Below, piece by piece: positions 48,547 to 58,768 of a stretch of DNA of 64,000 bases. The notes beneath the pieces were generated by a model. That model worked only from the letters and a program-made list of their open reading frames with translations, did not search any database and had not been told where the DNA came from. Made by a program: the position numbers and the translations under genes. Origin of the DNA: Croceibacterium_A sp035555595 (GTDB lineage: Bacteria > Pseudomonadota > Alphaproteobacteria > Sphingomonadales > Sphingomonadaceae); assembly GCA_035555595.1 (NCBI GenBank), contig DATMGK010000015.1, forward strand, positions 13,591 through 77,590, in the 5' to 3' direction. How positions within the stretch are numbered: position 1 is the first letter of the stretch; each line of letters opens with the position of its first letter.

Positions 48547-49797
48547 CTATTTAGGTTCTGCCACCTTCGCGCGCAACCAGCTGCCAGCCTTGCGGGTGCG
48601 CGGGCCGGATTTCATCACCCGCTTGCGGAACAGCGCTGCGCCCAGCCGGATCGACAAGGCCACCCACATCAGTTGCCAGGCCAGCGCCGCCAGATGCGGC
48701 CATAGCGCTTCGTCCTGCGCCGCGCGGGCCAGCATCGCGTAGGGGGAACTAAACGGGAAGGTGATGGCTGCCCATTCCAGCCATCCGCCCCGGTCGCTGG
48801 CGGCCAGTGTGGCGAACAGGAACAGGAATACCTGCAACATCGTCACCGGCATGGACAGGGTCTGCACCTCGCGCACTGTCGTCGCCAGCGATCCGATCGC
48901 CAGAAATACGGACCCGAGCAGCAGATACCCCATCGCGAAATAGGCGATCGCCAGCAGCAGGAACAGCGGCCAGCCGACGCCCGGCGTGGGCAGGGCGCTC
49001 AGGCTGATCGCGCCGCCGAACAGATGTTCGAAGCCCTGCAGCCCCATCGCCCCGCCAATGACCGCTGCCCAGACGGATATGCCCACCAGTGACACCGCCA
49101 GCATGGCGAACAGCTTGCCCAGAAAAACGGCGTCCATCGGCACGGCGGCGGCGAGGATTTCGATGATCTTGTTGGCTTTTTCCTCGACCAGATTGGAAAG
49201 CACCATGCCCGCCAGCAGCATGGTCAGCAGGAACAGCATTATCTGCCCCACTTGCGCGGTTCGCATCCGCCCGCGCGTGTCACTGGCCCCGCTTGCGGCG
49301 ACAATGCGGGTGCTCACCTCTGGAAAGACCGTGGGGGCGTCGCCATCGGCGTTGCCAGCGATCAGCGCGATCGACCCGGCCCACCATTGCCGTTCCGCCG
49401 TGGCGGTCAGCACCGGCGCGGACGGAGTGCCGGTCAACACGCCGCCCAGATTGCCTTCGCGCCGTTCCAGCACCGCCGCGGCGTCAAAAGTTTCGCCGGG
49501 GGCTAGCCGTTTCAGTTCCACCATTTCAGGTATGGCCGGGCCCAGTTGTTGCGCCAGCGCCGCGCGGGCGGCGAGCATGCGGTCGATATCCGCGCCTGCC
49601 ATCGCGACACCGATCTGTGGCGCCGCCACCGTACTTTCGACGCGCTGGCCGATGCCGCCCGCGATAGCGCCCACCGTCAGCGGGAACAGCGGGCCGAGCA
49701 GGAAGAAGATGAACGCGCGGCTCAGCAGGATGGCCATGAAATCGCGCCGGGCGATCACCCATGCGGCCTTCAGCAGGGGCAGGCGGTCGGCGCTCAT
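48547..49797 (-). CDS. ABC-2 type transporter permease (NatB-like)
   Basis: 416-residue ABC-2 permease. One N-terminal helix (ILLSRAFIFFLLGPLFPLTV) is followed by a ~150-residue periplasmic domain and then five helices; conserved VEEKANKIIEILAAAVP is the NatB-type coupling helix. It pairs with the ATPase gene directly upstream (four-base overlap) as an exporter, possibly for sodium or a drug; substrate unknown. Confidence 0.92.
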   Translation of the reverse strand: MSADRLPLLKAAWVIARRDFMAILLSRAFIFFLLGPLFPLTVGAIAGGIGQRVESTVAAPQIGVAMAGADIDRMLAARAALAQQLGPAIPEMVELKRLAPGETFDAAAVLERREGNLGGVLTGTPSAPVLTATAERQWWAGSIALIAGNADGDAPTVFPEVSTRIVAASGASDTRGRMRTAQVGQIMLFLLTMLLAGMVLSNLVEEKANKIIEILAAAVPMDAVFLGKLFAMLAVSLVGISVWAAVIGGAMGLQGFEHLFGGAISLSALPTPGVGWPLFLLLAIAYFAMGYLLLGSVFLAIGSLATTVREVQTLSMPVTMLQVFLFLFATLAASDRGGWLEWAAITFPFSSPYAMLARAAQDEALWPHLAALAWQLMWVALSIRLGAALFRKRVMKSGPRTRKAGSWLRAKVAEPK

Positions 49798-50771
49798 TCC
49801 TGTGGTTCCCCGGCTTGCAGAGCGCGGGCGGCCGCTTCCCCTGCAATGGCGACGAAGGCGTCATGCAGCCCGGCGCGTTCGATCGATAGAGAAAGGATGC
49901 CCGCATCCCCTTCGATCAGCGCGCGCAGCAAGGGTTCCACCCCTGTAACGGGCAGCGGGAAAGTCCAGAAACGACCTTCCAGTCGCGCATCGGGGGGCAG
50001 AGCCGCGCGCCATGGCCCGTCCGGATGGCGGGTTTCCAGCCGCACCTGCGCCGGGATACGGTCACGCGCGGCATCCACCGAACCGGCATAGGGCACTTTG
50101 CCACCCGCGATGATCGCCACGCTGTCGCACAGCCGTTCCGCATGGGCGATCACATGGGTGGAGAAGATCACGGTGGTGCCTTCATCCGCCAGCCTGCGGA
50201 TCACCGCTTCCAGCTTGCCCTGATTGATCGCGTCGAGGCCCGAAAACGGTTCATCCAGGATGACTAGCCGGGGGCCGTGGACCAGCGTGCCCAGCAGTTG
50301 CACCTGCTGGGCCATGCCTTTGGAAAGCTGGCGTATCTGGCGATCGGCGGCATGGCCCAGCCCGTTCTCTTCCAGCAATTCGCGCCCGCGCCGACGCCCC
50401 TCGGCCAGCGGCAGGCCCCTCAACGCGCCCATGAACGCAATGGCGTCATAAGCCTTCATCGAAGGGTAGAGTCCTCGCTCTTCAGGCAGATAGCCGATCG
50501 CGCGCGCCACATCCTGCGGGTTGGATTGGCCCAGCACGCGGCGTTCACCCTCGTCCGGGTCGATAATGCCCAACAGCATCCGCAAGGTGGTGGTCTTGCC
50601 CGCGCCATTGGGGCCCAGCACGCCGTAGATCGCCCCTTCAGGGATGGCCAGGTCCACGCCATCCACCGCCAGCGTGCCGTCAAAACGTTTGATCAGGCCC
50701 CGCGCCTCTATCGCCAGAGGTCGCGCTGCCGATTTACTGTCGCCTGTCTTTTCGCCCGGCCCCTGCGTCAT
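49794..50771 (-). CDS. ABC transporter ATP-binding protein (NatA-like)
   Basis: 325-residue ABC ATPase with Walker A GPNGAGKTTT, signature LSKGMAQQVQ, Walker B LVILDEPFSGLD and switch His in FSTHVIAHAE. A C-terminal extension of ~90 residues is usual for NatA-type subunits. ATG 50771 is chosen; an ATG 21 codons earlier is in frame but leads to an atypical N-terminus. It overlaps the permease by four bases. Confidence 0.94.
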   Translation of the reverse strand: MTQGPGEKTGDSKSAARPLAIEARGLIKRFDGTLAVDGVDLAIPEGAIYGVLGPNGAGKTTTLRMLLGIIDPDEGERRVLGQSNPQDVARAIGYLPEERGLYPSMKAYDAIAFMGALRGLPLAEGRRRGRELLEENGLGHAADRQIRQLSKGMAQQVQLLGTLVHGPRLVILDEPFSGLDAINQGKLEAVIRRLADEGTTVIFSTHVIAHAERLCDSVAIIAGGKVPYAGSVDAARDRIPAQVRLETRHPDGPWRAALPPDARLEGRFWTFPLPVTGVEPLLRALIEGDAGILSLSIERAGLHDAFVAIAGEAAARALQAGEPQE

Positions 50772-50850
50772 TGTTCCGGTGTAACCGGCGGAAGTTAACA
50801 GGGGCAACCCGGTTCGTGGCGATAGCCGATGCAAGTGTGGGTCAGGGCGT

Positions 50851-52074
50851 TCAGAGCAGCTCCTTCAACGGAACGCTGACGTCCATCAGCGCATCGGGTG
50901 TAATGACTGCCCGTGTCTCCACCAGCTTGCGGCCTTGCGCGAAATCCTTCGTCCGGTTCACGCAATCCAGCGCGATCACGGCCCCGCCCCTCAGGTAGAT
51001 CACGGAAAAGCTCCGTTCCGCCGGGTCGCCACGCAGGACGGTTGCGTCATGGCCCAGGCTCAGCCCCACGGTCTGTAAGCGCAAATCGTACTGGTTGGAC
51101 CAGAACCACGGCAGGGCGGCATAAGGTTCCGCATCGCCGCAGATCGCGCGGGCCACGGTGCTGGCCATGTCATTGGCGTTCTGCACGCTTTCCAGCCGGA
51201 TCACCGCGCCGTTCGCCCAACTGTTTGCATGGGCGGCGCAGTCACCCACGGCATAGATATCCGGCAGGCTGGTGCGGCAATATTCGTCCACGTCCACGCC
51301 ATTGGCACCCGCTGCGCCGGCCATGATCAGGGGGCCGATGGCAGGCACGATGCCGATGCCTGCCACCACGATCTCGCACGGGATCGTCTCACCGCTGGCC
51401 AGACGCACGCCGCGAACCCGATCCTCCCCCTCGATCGCCTCTATCTGTGCGTTCAGGCGCAGGTCGACGCCGTGGGTGCGGTGTTCATCCTCGTAGAAAC
51501 GCGACAGGTCTTCCCCTGCCACACGCGAAAGCAGTCGTGCCTCGCGCTCAACCAAAACGACCTCGCAGCCCAGCTTCCGCAGCACGGCCGCCGCCTCCAG
51601 CCCGATATAGCCGCCGCCTGCCACGACCGCGCGCCGCGCGCCTTCTTCCAGCATGCGGGCCAGTCCGTCGGCATCGGCCTTGTCGCGCACCGTGAACACG
51701 CCGGGCAACTGCGCGCCGGGGCAGTCGAGCCGCCGTGGGTCGCCGCCCGCCGCCCAGATCAGCGTGCCATAACCGATCGATTCACCGCCGGTTACGGCCA
51801 GCGTCTTCGCCGCCGGATCGACCTTGGCCACGCTGGTGTTCAGCATCAGCGTGACGTTCCGATCCGCCCAGAATTCCGCCGGTCGGATCAACAGGCGTTC
51901 GAAGGGCTTGTCGCCAGCCAGATATTCCTTGGACAGCGGGGGCCGTTCATAGGGCGGTTCGCTGTCGCGGCCGATCATCAGGATCGATCCGTCAAAGCCC
52001 TGCTGGCGCAGCGCGATGGCGGCCTGCGCACCGGCGTGGCCTGTGCCGACGATGACGACGTCTGCGCTGGTCAA
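50851..52074 (-). CDS. NAD(P)/FAD-dependent ferredoxin reductase-like oxidoreductase
   Basis: 407-residue flavoprotein of the rubredoxin/ferredoxin reductase family. FAD-binding VIVGTGHAGAQAAIALRQ at the N-terminus, EPPYERPPLSKEYL, NAD-binding VVAGGGYIGLEAAAVLRKLG and the second FAD motif DIYAVGDCAAHAN are present, followed by the C-terminal reductase domain. It could deliver electrons to a Rieske or P450 oxygenase; no such partner is in the window. Confidence 0.92.
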   Translation of the reverse strand: MTSADVVIVGTGHAGAQAAIALRQQGFDGSILMIGRDSEPPYERPPLSKEYLAGDKPFERLLIRPAEFWADRNVTLMLNTSVAKVDPAAKTLAVTGGESIGYGTLIWAAGGDPRRLDCPGAQLPGVFTVRDKADADGLARMLEEGARRAVVAGGGYIGLEAAAVLRKLGCEVVLVEREARLLSRVAGEDLSRFYEDEHRTHGVDLRLNAQIEAIEGEDRVRGVRLASGETIPCEIVVAGIGIVPAIGPLIMAGAAGANGVDVDEYCRTSLPDIYAVGDCAAHANSWANGAVIRLESVQNANDMASTVARAICGDAEPYAALPWFWSNQYDLRLQTVGLSLGHDATVLRGDPAERSFSVIYLRGGAVIALDCVNRTKDFAQGRKLVETRAVITPDALMDVSVPLKELL

Positions 52075-52090
52075 TGGATTCCCCGGTCAG

Positions 52091-55000
52091 TCAACGATGC
52101 AACAGGCTTCGCGCCTGACTGGCGATCTGCGCCAGCATTGCGGGTGCTAGCGGAACCGCGCCCTGCGCGCGAGCGATCATCGACCGGAACCGCGCAACGG
52201 CGGGCGCACGTTCCGCCGCCCAGCGTTCGATCGCGGCAGACGGATCGGACCTGCCTTTCTTGTTCGCCGCCAGCCCGCGCAGGAATTCGAAGCGCATCTG
52301 CTGGAAATCGCGGGCCAGCCCTGCGACCAGCAGCCGTTCCCACGGATCGGATGGGCTCATCACCGTGGCCTTGGACTGGGCCCAGTCCAGCGCCAGCCGC
52401 TCACCCAGATCGATGAAGGCATGGGTCAGCGGCACCGGCGCGATGCCGGTGTCATGCGATAGACGGGCAAGGCCGATGGCCCCGTCCACCGCGAAAAGCT
52501 GCGCCACCCGCCCCGCCAGCGTATCCGGCGCGCCTGCATCCGCCAGCGCGCCGGCGATGGCCGCTGCATGATCGCGTGCTTCCGCTGCCAGCAGGTCGTC
52601 AACGTGATCGATCAGATCGGCCACCCCGCCTGAAACAGCATCGATCAGGGTGGATGGAGAAAGAGAGGTGTCGCCGGTGCGCAGCATGTCGGCCATGTGC
52701 CCCCGCAGCGCGCTGGCCGCGTGTTCGAACAGCATGATGCGTGCTGCTTCGGGCATCGGGGCAGCGTCGATATCCGTCCACAATGCTTCCATCCCGAACA
52801 GCGCGCAGACGGAAACGAAGGCTGCAGCCACGCGGTCCAGCTCGGTGCCTTCTTCTTCCGCCAGCTCGAACGGATGGACCAGACCCATGCGGTTGATCAT
52901 CCGGTTGGCGACCACCGTTCCCACGATCTGCGGCCGCAGACGGTGGGTCAGCAGACGCTTGCGGAACGGCTGCTGCATCATCGGCGGGAAATCGCCTAGC
53001 AGCAGGGGATCGGCGGCATCGTCGGCGGGCAGATCGCTGGTTTCGATCGAATCCTGCAGCACCAGCTTGGTCGTGCTGAGCAGTACCGCCAGTTCGGGCC
53101 GGGTCAGGCCGTGGCCGTCAATCGCGCGGCGGTTTAGCGTTTCGCTGTCGGCCAGCCCTTCGGTCTTGCGGTCCAGCTCGCCGCTTTCTTCCAGTGTCTC
53201 GATCAGGCGGACATGCGCGCCCATGGCGCTGGCGCCCCGCGTCTCCGCGATCGACAGGGCCAGTGCCTGAAGCCGGTTGTCTTCCAGCACCAGCGCGGCG
53301 ACTTCGTCCGTCATCGCCTCCAGCCATTCCACCCGCTTCGCTTCGGGCAGCTTCCCGGCGCGCTGGGCGGCGGCCAGCGCAATCTTGATGTTCACCTCGT
53401 TATCGGAACAGTCGACCCCGGCGGAATTGTCGATGAAATCGGTATTGATGCTGCCGCCTATGCCACCATTGCCGCGCTGGGCGAATTCGATGCGGCCCGC
53501 CTGCGTGACGCCCAGATTGGCGCCTTCGCCGACCACCCGCGCGCGCACTTCCGATCCGTTTACGCGCAACGCATCATTGGACGGATCGCCGACTTGCGGG
53601 TTCGTTTCGTGCCCTGCCTTAATATACGTGCCGATGCCGCCGAACCACAGCAGGTCCACCGGCGCGCGCAATATCGCGGAAATCAGGCTTTCGGGATCCA
53701 GTTCATCCACGTCCAAGCCCAGCAGGGCGCGGGCTTCGGGCGTCAGCGGAACGGTTTTCAGCGTCCGGGGATAAACCCCGCCGCCTTTTGAAATCAGCTT
53801 CTTGGCGTAATCGTCCCAGCTCGATCGCGGCAATTCGAATAGCCGCTTGCGTTCCGCCCAGCTCTTCGCGGGATCGGGGTCAGGATCGATGAAGATATGC
53901 CGGTGGTCGAACGCCGCGACCAGCCTGATCGCCTTGGAAAGCAGCATACCGTTGCCGAACACGTCGCCCGACATGTCGCCGCAACCCGCCACGCGCACGC
54001 TCTCGCTCTGTACGTCCACGCCCAGTTCGCTGAAGTGCTGGCGGACGGACAGCCACGCCCCGCGCGCGGTGATGCCCATGGCCTTGTGGTCATAACCCTT
54101 GGAACCGCCGCTGGCGAAGGCATCGCCCAGCCAGAAATCGAACTCCGCCGCGATGGCGTTGGCGGTGTCGGAAAAGCTGGCCGTTCCCTTGTCGGCTGCG
54201 ACCACGAAGTAGGGATCTTCACCGTCGTGAATCACCACATGTTCGGGATGGACCACCTTGTCGCGCACGATGTTGTCGGTGATGGACAGCAGCGTGCGAA
54301 TGAACAGCTTGTAGCTTTCGCGTCCCTCGTTGGCCCAGGCATCGCGATCAAGCGCGGGATCGGGCAATTGCTTGGGATAGAACCCGCCCTTGGCGCCCGT
54401 GGGCACGATCACCGCGTTCTTCACGCGCTGCGCCTTCATCAGGCCCAGGATTTCGGTGCGGAAATCGTCCCGCCGATCGGACCAGCGCAGCCCGCCCCGC
54501 GCCACCGGCCCGGCGCGCAGGTGGATGCCCTCTACCCGCCGCGAATAGACGAATATCTCCCGCCATGGGACGGGACGGGGCAGGCCGGGAACCTGTGCGG
54601 AATCGAACTTGAACGCCAGCGCCTCCTGCCCGGAAGGGGCGAAGGCGTTTGTCCGCAATATGGCCCCCAGCGTGGCGTGATAGCGGCGCAGCAACCGGTC
54701 ATCGTTGATCGCGGTGACGGCGGCCAGCCCCACGCGGATCGCTTCTTCCGCATCGGCGGCGGCGGCAATGCGATCTCCGCCAAAGGCCGGGTCGTGTCGC
54801 GCGCGGAACAGGGCCACCAGCGCGCTGGTCACGTCCGGCGCTGCACGAAGCGCATCCACTACGGTGTAGATGGTGAACGGCAGGCCTGTCTGCCTGAGAT
54901 AGCGATAGGTCGCGCGCAGCCAGTCCGCCTCTTGCGCCGCCAGCCCGCCGCCGGTGACCAGCCGGTTGAACACGTCATCCTCTGCGCGGGCGTTGATGAC

Positions 55001-56824
55001 GGCGCAGATCGCCGCTTCAATCCCCGCACCGCGCGCCATCAGCGCGTCAGGCGTTTCCCCCCGGCCCAGCAGCAGGCGAAAATCGTGGATCACGGCATAG
55101 TCGGGCCCGGCCAGCTCGGTCTGCTGTTCCGACAATACGCGGAAGCCGAAGTTCTCCAGCGCGGGAACCGCGTCCGACAGCGGCATAGCCCCGCCCAGCT
55201 GATAGATCTTCAGCCGCAACTGATCGGCGGGGTCGGTTTCCGGGCGGTAGAGACGCGCATCGCGGCGCATCGGGCGTTCCGGTTCTGCGGAACCGAGGGC
55301 GCGCACGCGCTGGATGTCATGCGCCGCTTCTGTCGCCCCGCGCAACGCGCGATAGGCGGGCGGGAACGCTTCGGCATAACGCGCCGCCAGCGCGGCCGCG
55401 CGGTTCGGTTCCTCCAGTTCGGCCAGCGCCACTTCGACCGCATCCGTCCAGCCGCGCAGCATTTCCTGCAATGCTGCCTCGATCGCATCGCCATCCGGCT
55501 CGCGCGCCCGGCCGCGGAAATCGAGGACGTACCGCAGCAGGGCCAGGTTGCCCCCTTCGATCAGCAGGCTCCAGTCCAGCGTGTCGGCGCTGGTGGAATT
55601 TTCCAGCAGTTCCTGAATACGCAGGCGGGTGTCGGTCGACATCATGTCGCGCGGCAGCCAGACGAACGCGAACAGATGCCGGCGCAGCGGCGCCATCACC
55701 AGCGCCACGCGGGGTGCTGGCCGATCCGCCAGCGCCATCATGGTCGTCGCCACACGGGCCACGTCCTTTTCGTCGAAGCCGATCACCACGTCATGCGGCA
55801 GAATGGTCAGCGCATGGACCAGCGCCTTCGCGTCATGGCTGCCCGGCTGGAAGCGCAGATCTTCCATCACGGATGCCATGTTGCGGCGTAGAACCGGCAC
55901 TTGCGCGGGCGGCATGGCCAGCGCGGCGCTGGTCCACAGGCCTGCATGTATCGAAAGCGCGGCTACTTTCCCGCTTTCGATCACCGGCACGATGAACAGG
56001 TCCAGCGGTGTGCGGCGGTGCACGCGCGAAACGTGGTTCGATTTTATGATCAGCGGGGCATGCCGCTGCTTCGCCGCTTTGCCTTCGAACCATTCGAAAG
56101 CTGCGGCATGGCTTTCTTCGGCCAGCAGATGGCCACCATTGCGCAGAATGCCCAGCTTGCCGGAAACCCGCCCGCCGCGCGCGACTTTGACATGGGCGAG
56201 AAGGGTGGCGCTACCTTCGGAAAACCAGCGCAGCAACTCCGCGCCTTCGGCATCGCTCAGGCTTTCGGCGTCTTCCTTCATGCGCGCGCGCATGGCCGGC
56301 CAGTCAGCCACCGCCGCGCGCACATCAGCCAGCGTGCGCGCCAGTTCCTGTTCCAGCACCCGCCGTTCCTTGGCATCGACGCGGGATGTTTCGATGTAGA
56401 TCATCGATTCTGGCGTCGCATCATCCGCGTCCGCGCCTTCATCGGCGAGGCCGGTCAGCCGCCCTTTCGCATCGCGCTGCGCGGCCACGATGGGGTGGAC
56501 CAGAAGATCGATATCCAGCCCCTGCGCCGCGACCGCTGCGGCCACGGAATCGACCAGAAACGGCTTGTCGCGATTGATCACCGCGATGCGCGTGGCACGC
56601 CGTCCGTCATCGCCAGAGCGGACGAGGACTGTTTCCCCCTCCTCGCGCCGTTCCCGCGCGGCTTCGATCAGCAATGTGGAGGCAGCATCAAGTTGCGCGG
56701 GGGAAAGGGTCGTTTCGCCCGGCAGGGCCGATTCGGCGATCCGATCCCGCAGCAGGCGCGCCAGCTTCGTTTCGCTGGAGGAAAGCCGCTTCGCCGCTTC
56801 TACGCCCTTGCTCGCCGTCGCCAT
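52091..56824 (-). CDS. NAD-specific glutamate dehydrogenase, large type
   Basis: 1577-residue NAD-glutamate dehydrogenase of the GDH180 class, oxidising glutamate to 2-oxoglutarate and ammonia. The N-terminal ~700 residues are the ACT-containing regulatory part; the catalytic domain has the conserved ARGGLRWSDRRDDFRTEILG and KAQRVKNAVIVPTGAKGGF segments (adjacent), the NAD-binding CGDMSGDVFGNGML and FGGIGTYIK. The C-terminal region is helical. Usual length for the class is 1500-1650. Works in amino acid catabolism. Confidence 0.97.
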   Translation of the reverse strand: MATASKGVEAAKRLSSSETKLARLLRDRIAESALPGETTLSPAQLDAASTLLIEAARERREEGETVLVRSGDDGRRATRIAVINRDKPFLVDSVAAAVAAQGLDIDLLVHPIVAAQRDAKGRLTGLADEGADADDATPESMIYIETSRVDAKERRVLEQELARTLADVRAAVADWPAMRARMKEDAESLSDAEGAELLRWFSEGSATLLAHVKVARGGRVSGKLGILRNGGHLLAEESHAAAFEWFEGKAAKQRHAPLIIKSNHVSRVHRRTPLDLFIVPVIESGKVAALSIHAGLWTSAALAMPPAQVPVLRRNMASVMEDLRFQPGSHDAKALVHALTILPHDVVIGFDEKDVARVATTMMALADRPAPRVALVMAPLRRHLFAFVWLPRDMMSTDTRLRIQELLENSTSADTLDWSLLIEGGNLALLRYVLDFRGRAREPDGDAIEAALQEMLRGWTDAVEVALAELEEPNRAAALAARYAEAFPPAYRALRGATEAAHDIQRVRALGSAEPERPMRRDARLYRPETDPADQLRLKIYQLGGAMPLSDAVPALENFGFRVLSEQQTELAGPDYAVIHDFRLLLGRGETPDALMARGAGIEAAICAVINARAEDDVFNRLVTGGGLAAQEADWLRATYRYLRQTGLPFTIYTVVDALRAAPDVTSALVALFRARHDPAFGGDRIAAAADAEEAIRVGLAAVTAINDDRLLRRYHATLGAILRTNAFAPSGQEALAFKFDSAQVPGLPRPVPWREIFVYSRRVEGIHLRAGPVARGGLRWSDRRDDFRTEILGLMKAQRVKNAVIVPTGAKGGFYPKQLPDPALDRDAWANEGRESYKLFIRTLLSITDNIVRDKVVHPEHVVIHDGEDPYFVVAADKGTASFSDTANAIAAEFDFWLGDAFASGGSKGYDHKAMGITARGAWLSVRQHFSELGVDVQSESVRVAGCGDMSGDVFGNGMLLSKAIRLVAAFDHRHIFIDPDPDPAKSWAERKRLFELPRSSWDDYAKKLISKGGGVYPRTLKTVPLTPEARALLGLDVDELDPESLISAILRAPVDLLWFGGIGTYIKAGHETNPQVGDPSNDALRVNGSEVRARVVGEGANLGVTQAGRIEFAQRGNGGIGGSINTDFIDNSAGVDCSDNEVNIKIALAAAQRAGKLPEAKRVEWLEAMTDEVAALVLEDNRLQALALSIAETRGASAMGAHVRLIETLEESGELDRKTEGLADSETLNRRAIDGHGLTRPELAVLLSTTKLVLQDSIETSDLPADDAADPLLLGDFPPMMQQPFRKRLLTHRLRPQIVGTVVANRMINRMGLVHPFELAEEEGTELDRVAAAFVSVCALFGMEALWTDIDAAPMPEAARIMLFEHAASALRGHMADMLRTGDTSLSPSTLIDAVSGGVADLIDHVDDLLAAEARDHAAAIAGALADAGAPDTLAGRVAQLFAVDGAIGLARLSHDTGIAPVPLTHAFIDLGERLALDWAQSKATVMSPSDPWERLLVAGLARDFQQMRFEFLRGLAANKKGRSDPSAAIERWAAERAPAVARFRSMIARAQGAVPLAPAMLAQIASQARSLLHR

Positions 56825-56953
56825 GTCTGTCTCCCGCCGTATCGGTCCTGTGGTTCAACGGGTTTGGCAGCCCGTTGTTTCATTCCCCGGTCCTGCCACA
56901 GGCTTAGCCCGAAGCTGGCCGCTGAACACCCCAAATCCGGTTGCTGATGAAAC

Positions 56954-57943
56954 TTACCCGGCGGGCGAGAGGGATTCGATCGTCAGTTCCAGAGAGCGTT
57001 GCCGCGCCGCTGGGTCGAATGTGGCGCCGGAAACGATCAGCTCATCGGCACTCGTCCGTTCGATGAAGCGTTCGACCCGTCGCCGCACGGTTTCCGGCGA
57101 TCCCACTGCGCGCACCTGCCCCAGATGTTCCAGCATGGCCCGCGCGCTTTCGGGCAGGCTGTCGCGATAGCCCGGCACTGGCGGGGGCAGCTTGCCGGGG
57201 TCGCCGCTGCGCAGCCGTACGAAGGATTGATCCTGACTGGATGCCAGCAGCTCCGCCTCCTCATCCGTATCGGCGGCGATCACCGTCATCGCAGCCATCG
57301 CGTGCGGACGGTCGAGGTAGGCGGACGGGCGGAACTCGCGGCGATAGGTGGCCAGCGCGGCATCCAGATGGTCTGGGGCAAAATGGCTGGCGAAGGCATA
57401 AGGCAGGCCCAGTTGAGCCGCCAGCCGGGCCCCGAACAGGCTCGATCCCAGCATCCACATTTCCACCTTCGCGCCCAGACCCGGCGTGGCCACGATGGGC
57501 AGGTCCACGTCACCGGTCAGCAGCGCGCGCAATTCCACAACGTCCTGCGGGAAGTATTCGGCGGCCTGATGCAGGTTCTTCCTCAGCGCCTGCGCCACGA
57601 TTCCTGCCGCGCCGGGCGCACGGCCCAGCCCCAGATCGATCCGGTCGGGGAACAGTGCGTCCAGCGTGCCGAACTGTTCCGCGATCACGAACGGATTGTG
57701 GTTGGGCAACATGATCCCACCCGCGCCGATGCGGATGGTGCTGGTGCAATGGCCGATGTGGGCCAGAACGACCGATACCGCACCCCCGGCGACGCCCGCC
57801 GTGGCGTGGTGTTCTGCCACCCAGAACCGCTTGTATCCCGCCCGTTCCGCCACGGCGGCCAGCCTGCCCGCATCCGCCATGGCTTCGGCCACGTTCCCGC
57901 CTTCGCGGATCGGCACCAGATCGAGGGCGGAAAGCGGTATCAT
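56954..57943 (-). CDS. LLM class flavin-dependent oxidoreductase
   Basis: 329-residue luciferase-like monooxygenase. Conserved elements are LDLVPIREGG, AGYKRFWVAEHHATAGVAG, GAGGIMLPNHNPFVIAEQFGTLDALFPDRIDLGLGRAPG (in overlapping parts: GAGGIMLPNHNPFVIAEQ, DRIDLGLGRAPG) and GSPETVRRRVERF. Substrate unknown. ATG 57943 overlaps the stop of the TPR gene by four bases; an upstream in-frame extension to 58222 lies inside that gene and is not used. Confidence 0.92.
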   Translation of the reverse strand: MIPLSALDLVPIREGGNVAEAMADAGRLAAVAERAGYKRFWVAEHHATAGVAGGAVSVVLAHIGHCTSTIRIGAGGIMLPNHNPFVIAEQFGTLDALFPDRIDLGLGRAPGAAGIVAQALRKNLHQAAEYFPQDVVELRALLTGDVDLPIVATPGLGAKVEMWMLGSSLFGARLAAQLGLPYAFASHFAPDHLDAALATYRREFRPSAYLDRPHAMAAMTVIAADTDEEAELLASSQDQSFVRLRSGDPGKLPPPVPGYRDSLPESARAMLEHLGQVRAVGSPETVRRRVERFIERTSADELIVSGATFDPAARQRSLELTIESLSPAG

Positions 57944-58758
57944 CGGGCAGTTTCCTCGCTTGCGGGTGTATCGGCAGCGGGCGCGTCGATCTGAGCCAGA
58001 TACCCGCGCGCCGTGGCGGCTTCGTCCCCGCTGGGGTCTACCGCGATGACAGACTGCCAGCTTTTGCGGGCCCCTTCCTCGTCTCCGCTCAGCATCGCGA
58101 TCACGCCCGCTTCCAGCCCGGTTTCGGCATAATCGGGCGCCAGCGTGGCGGCGGTTTCGATGAAACTGCGCGCTTCCTCCAGCTTGTTCTGCCGCCGGGC
58201 CAGCGTGGCGGAAAGCAACCATGCGAAGGGGCTTTGCGGATCAAGCATCCGCGCGGTTTCCAGCGCCGCTTCCGCGCGCGCTGTATCGCCTTGCAGCACC
58301 AGCGCGCGGGCCAGATCAACCTGCACCAGCGCCTGTAACGCGGCGTCACCCGTCTCCGTGGCATCCGTTGCAGCCATTTCCAGCGCAACCTGCGCTGCCG
58401 CGCCGCGCCCTTCGGCCAGTGCGGCGTTGCCCGCCATCGCGGCCAGTTGCGCCCGGCGGAATGGATCGGCCGCCGGGGCCGCTTCGCGCGATGCGAGGAA
58501 CGCCCGCTCCGCCGCCTGCCAGCGCAGCATGGCGGTATAGGCGATGCCAAGGCATTGCTGGGCTTCGCTGCTTTCCGTGCCGCCCGTCTCCCGGTCCCAG
58601 GCACTCGCTTCGGAGATGGCGGTTGTCGGGTCGTTGCGGGCCTTGTCCATGCACAGGTCGAGCCGATCCTGCGCCAGAGTTCTTGGCGCAGATGGTGGCG
58701 GCAGTGCTTCTGCAGCGGCGGCAGGTTGGGCAAGGGTAAGCAGAACGGCGGCGATCAT
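57940..58758 (-). CDS. Secreted TPR repeat protein
   Basis: 272-residue protein with a signal-like N-terminus (IAAVLLTLAQPAAAAEA) and tetratricopeptide-like helices (GIAYTAMLRWQAAERAFLAS; ARALVLQGDTARAEAALETA; AWLLSATLARRQNKLEEARS). Probably periplasmic; function unknown. ATG 58758 lies ten bases after the alpha/beta hydrolase stop. Confidence 0.82.
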   Translation of the reverse strand: MIAAVLLTLAQPAAAAEALPPPSAPRTLAQDRLDLCMDKARNDPTTAISEASAWDRETGGTESSEAQQCLGIAYTAMLRWQAAERAFLASREAAPAADPFRRAQLAAMAGNAALAEGRGAAAQVALEMAATDATETGDAALQALVQVDLARALVLQGDTARAEAALETARMLDPQSPFAWLLSATLARRQNKLEEARSFIETAATLAPDYAETGLEAGVIAMLSGDEEGARKSWQSVIAVDPSGDEAATARGYLAQIDAPAADTPASEETAR

Positions 58759-58768
58759 GGCCTGATCC

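Noticed and set aside
53897..55891. 664-codon open frame on the plus strand
   Set aside because: It lies fully antisense to the NAD-glutamate dehydrogenase gene, whose motifs are intact; the frame is an effect of high GC content.
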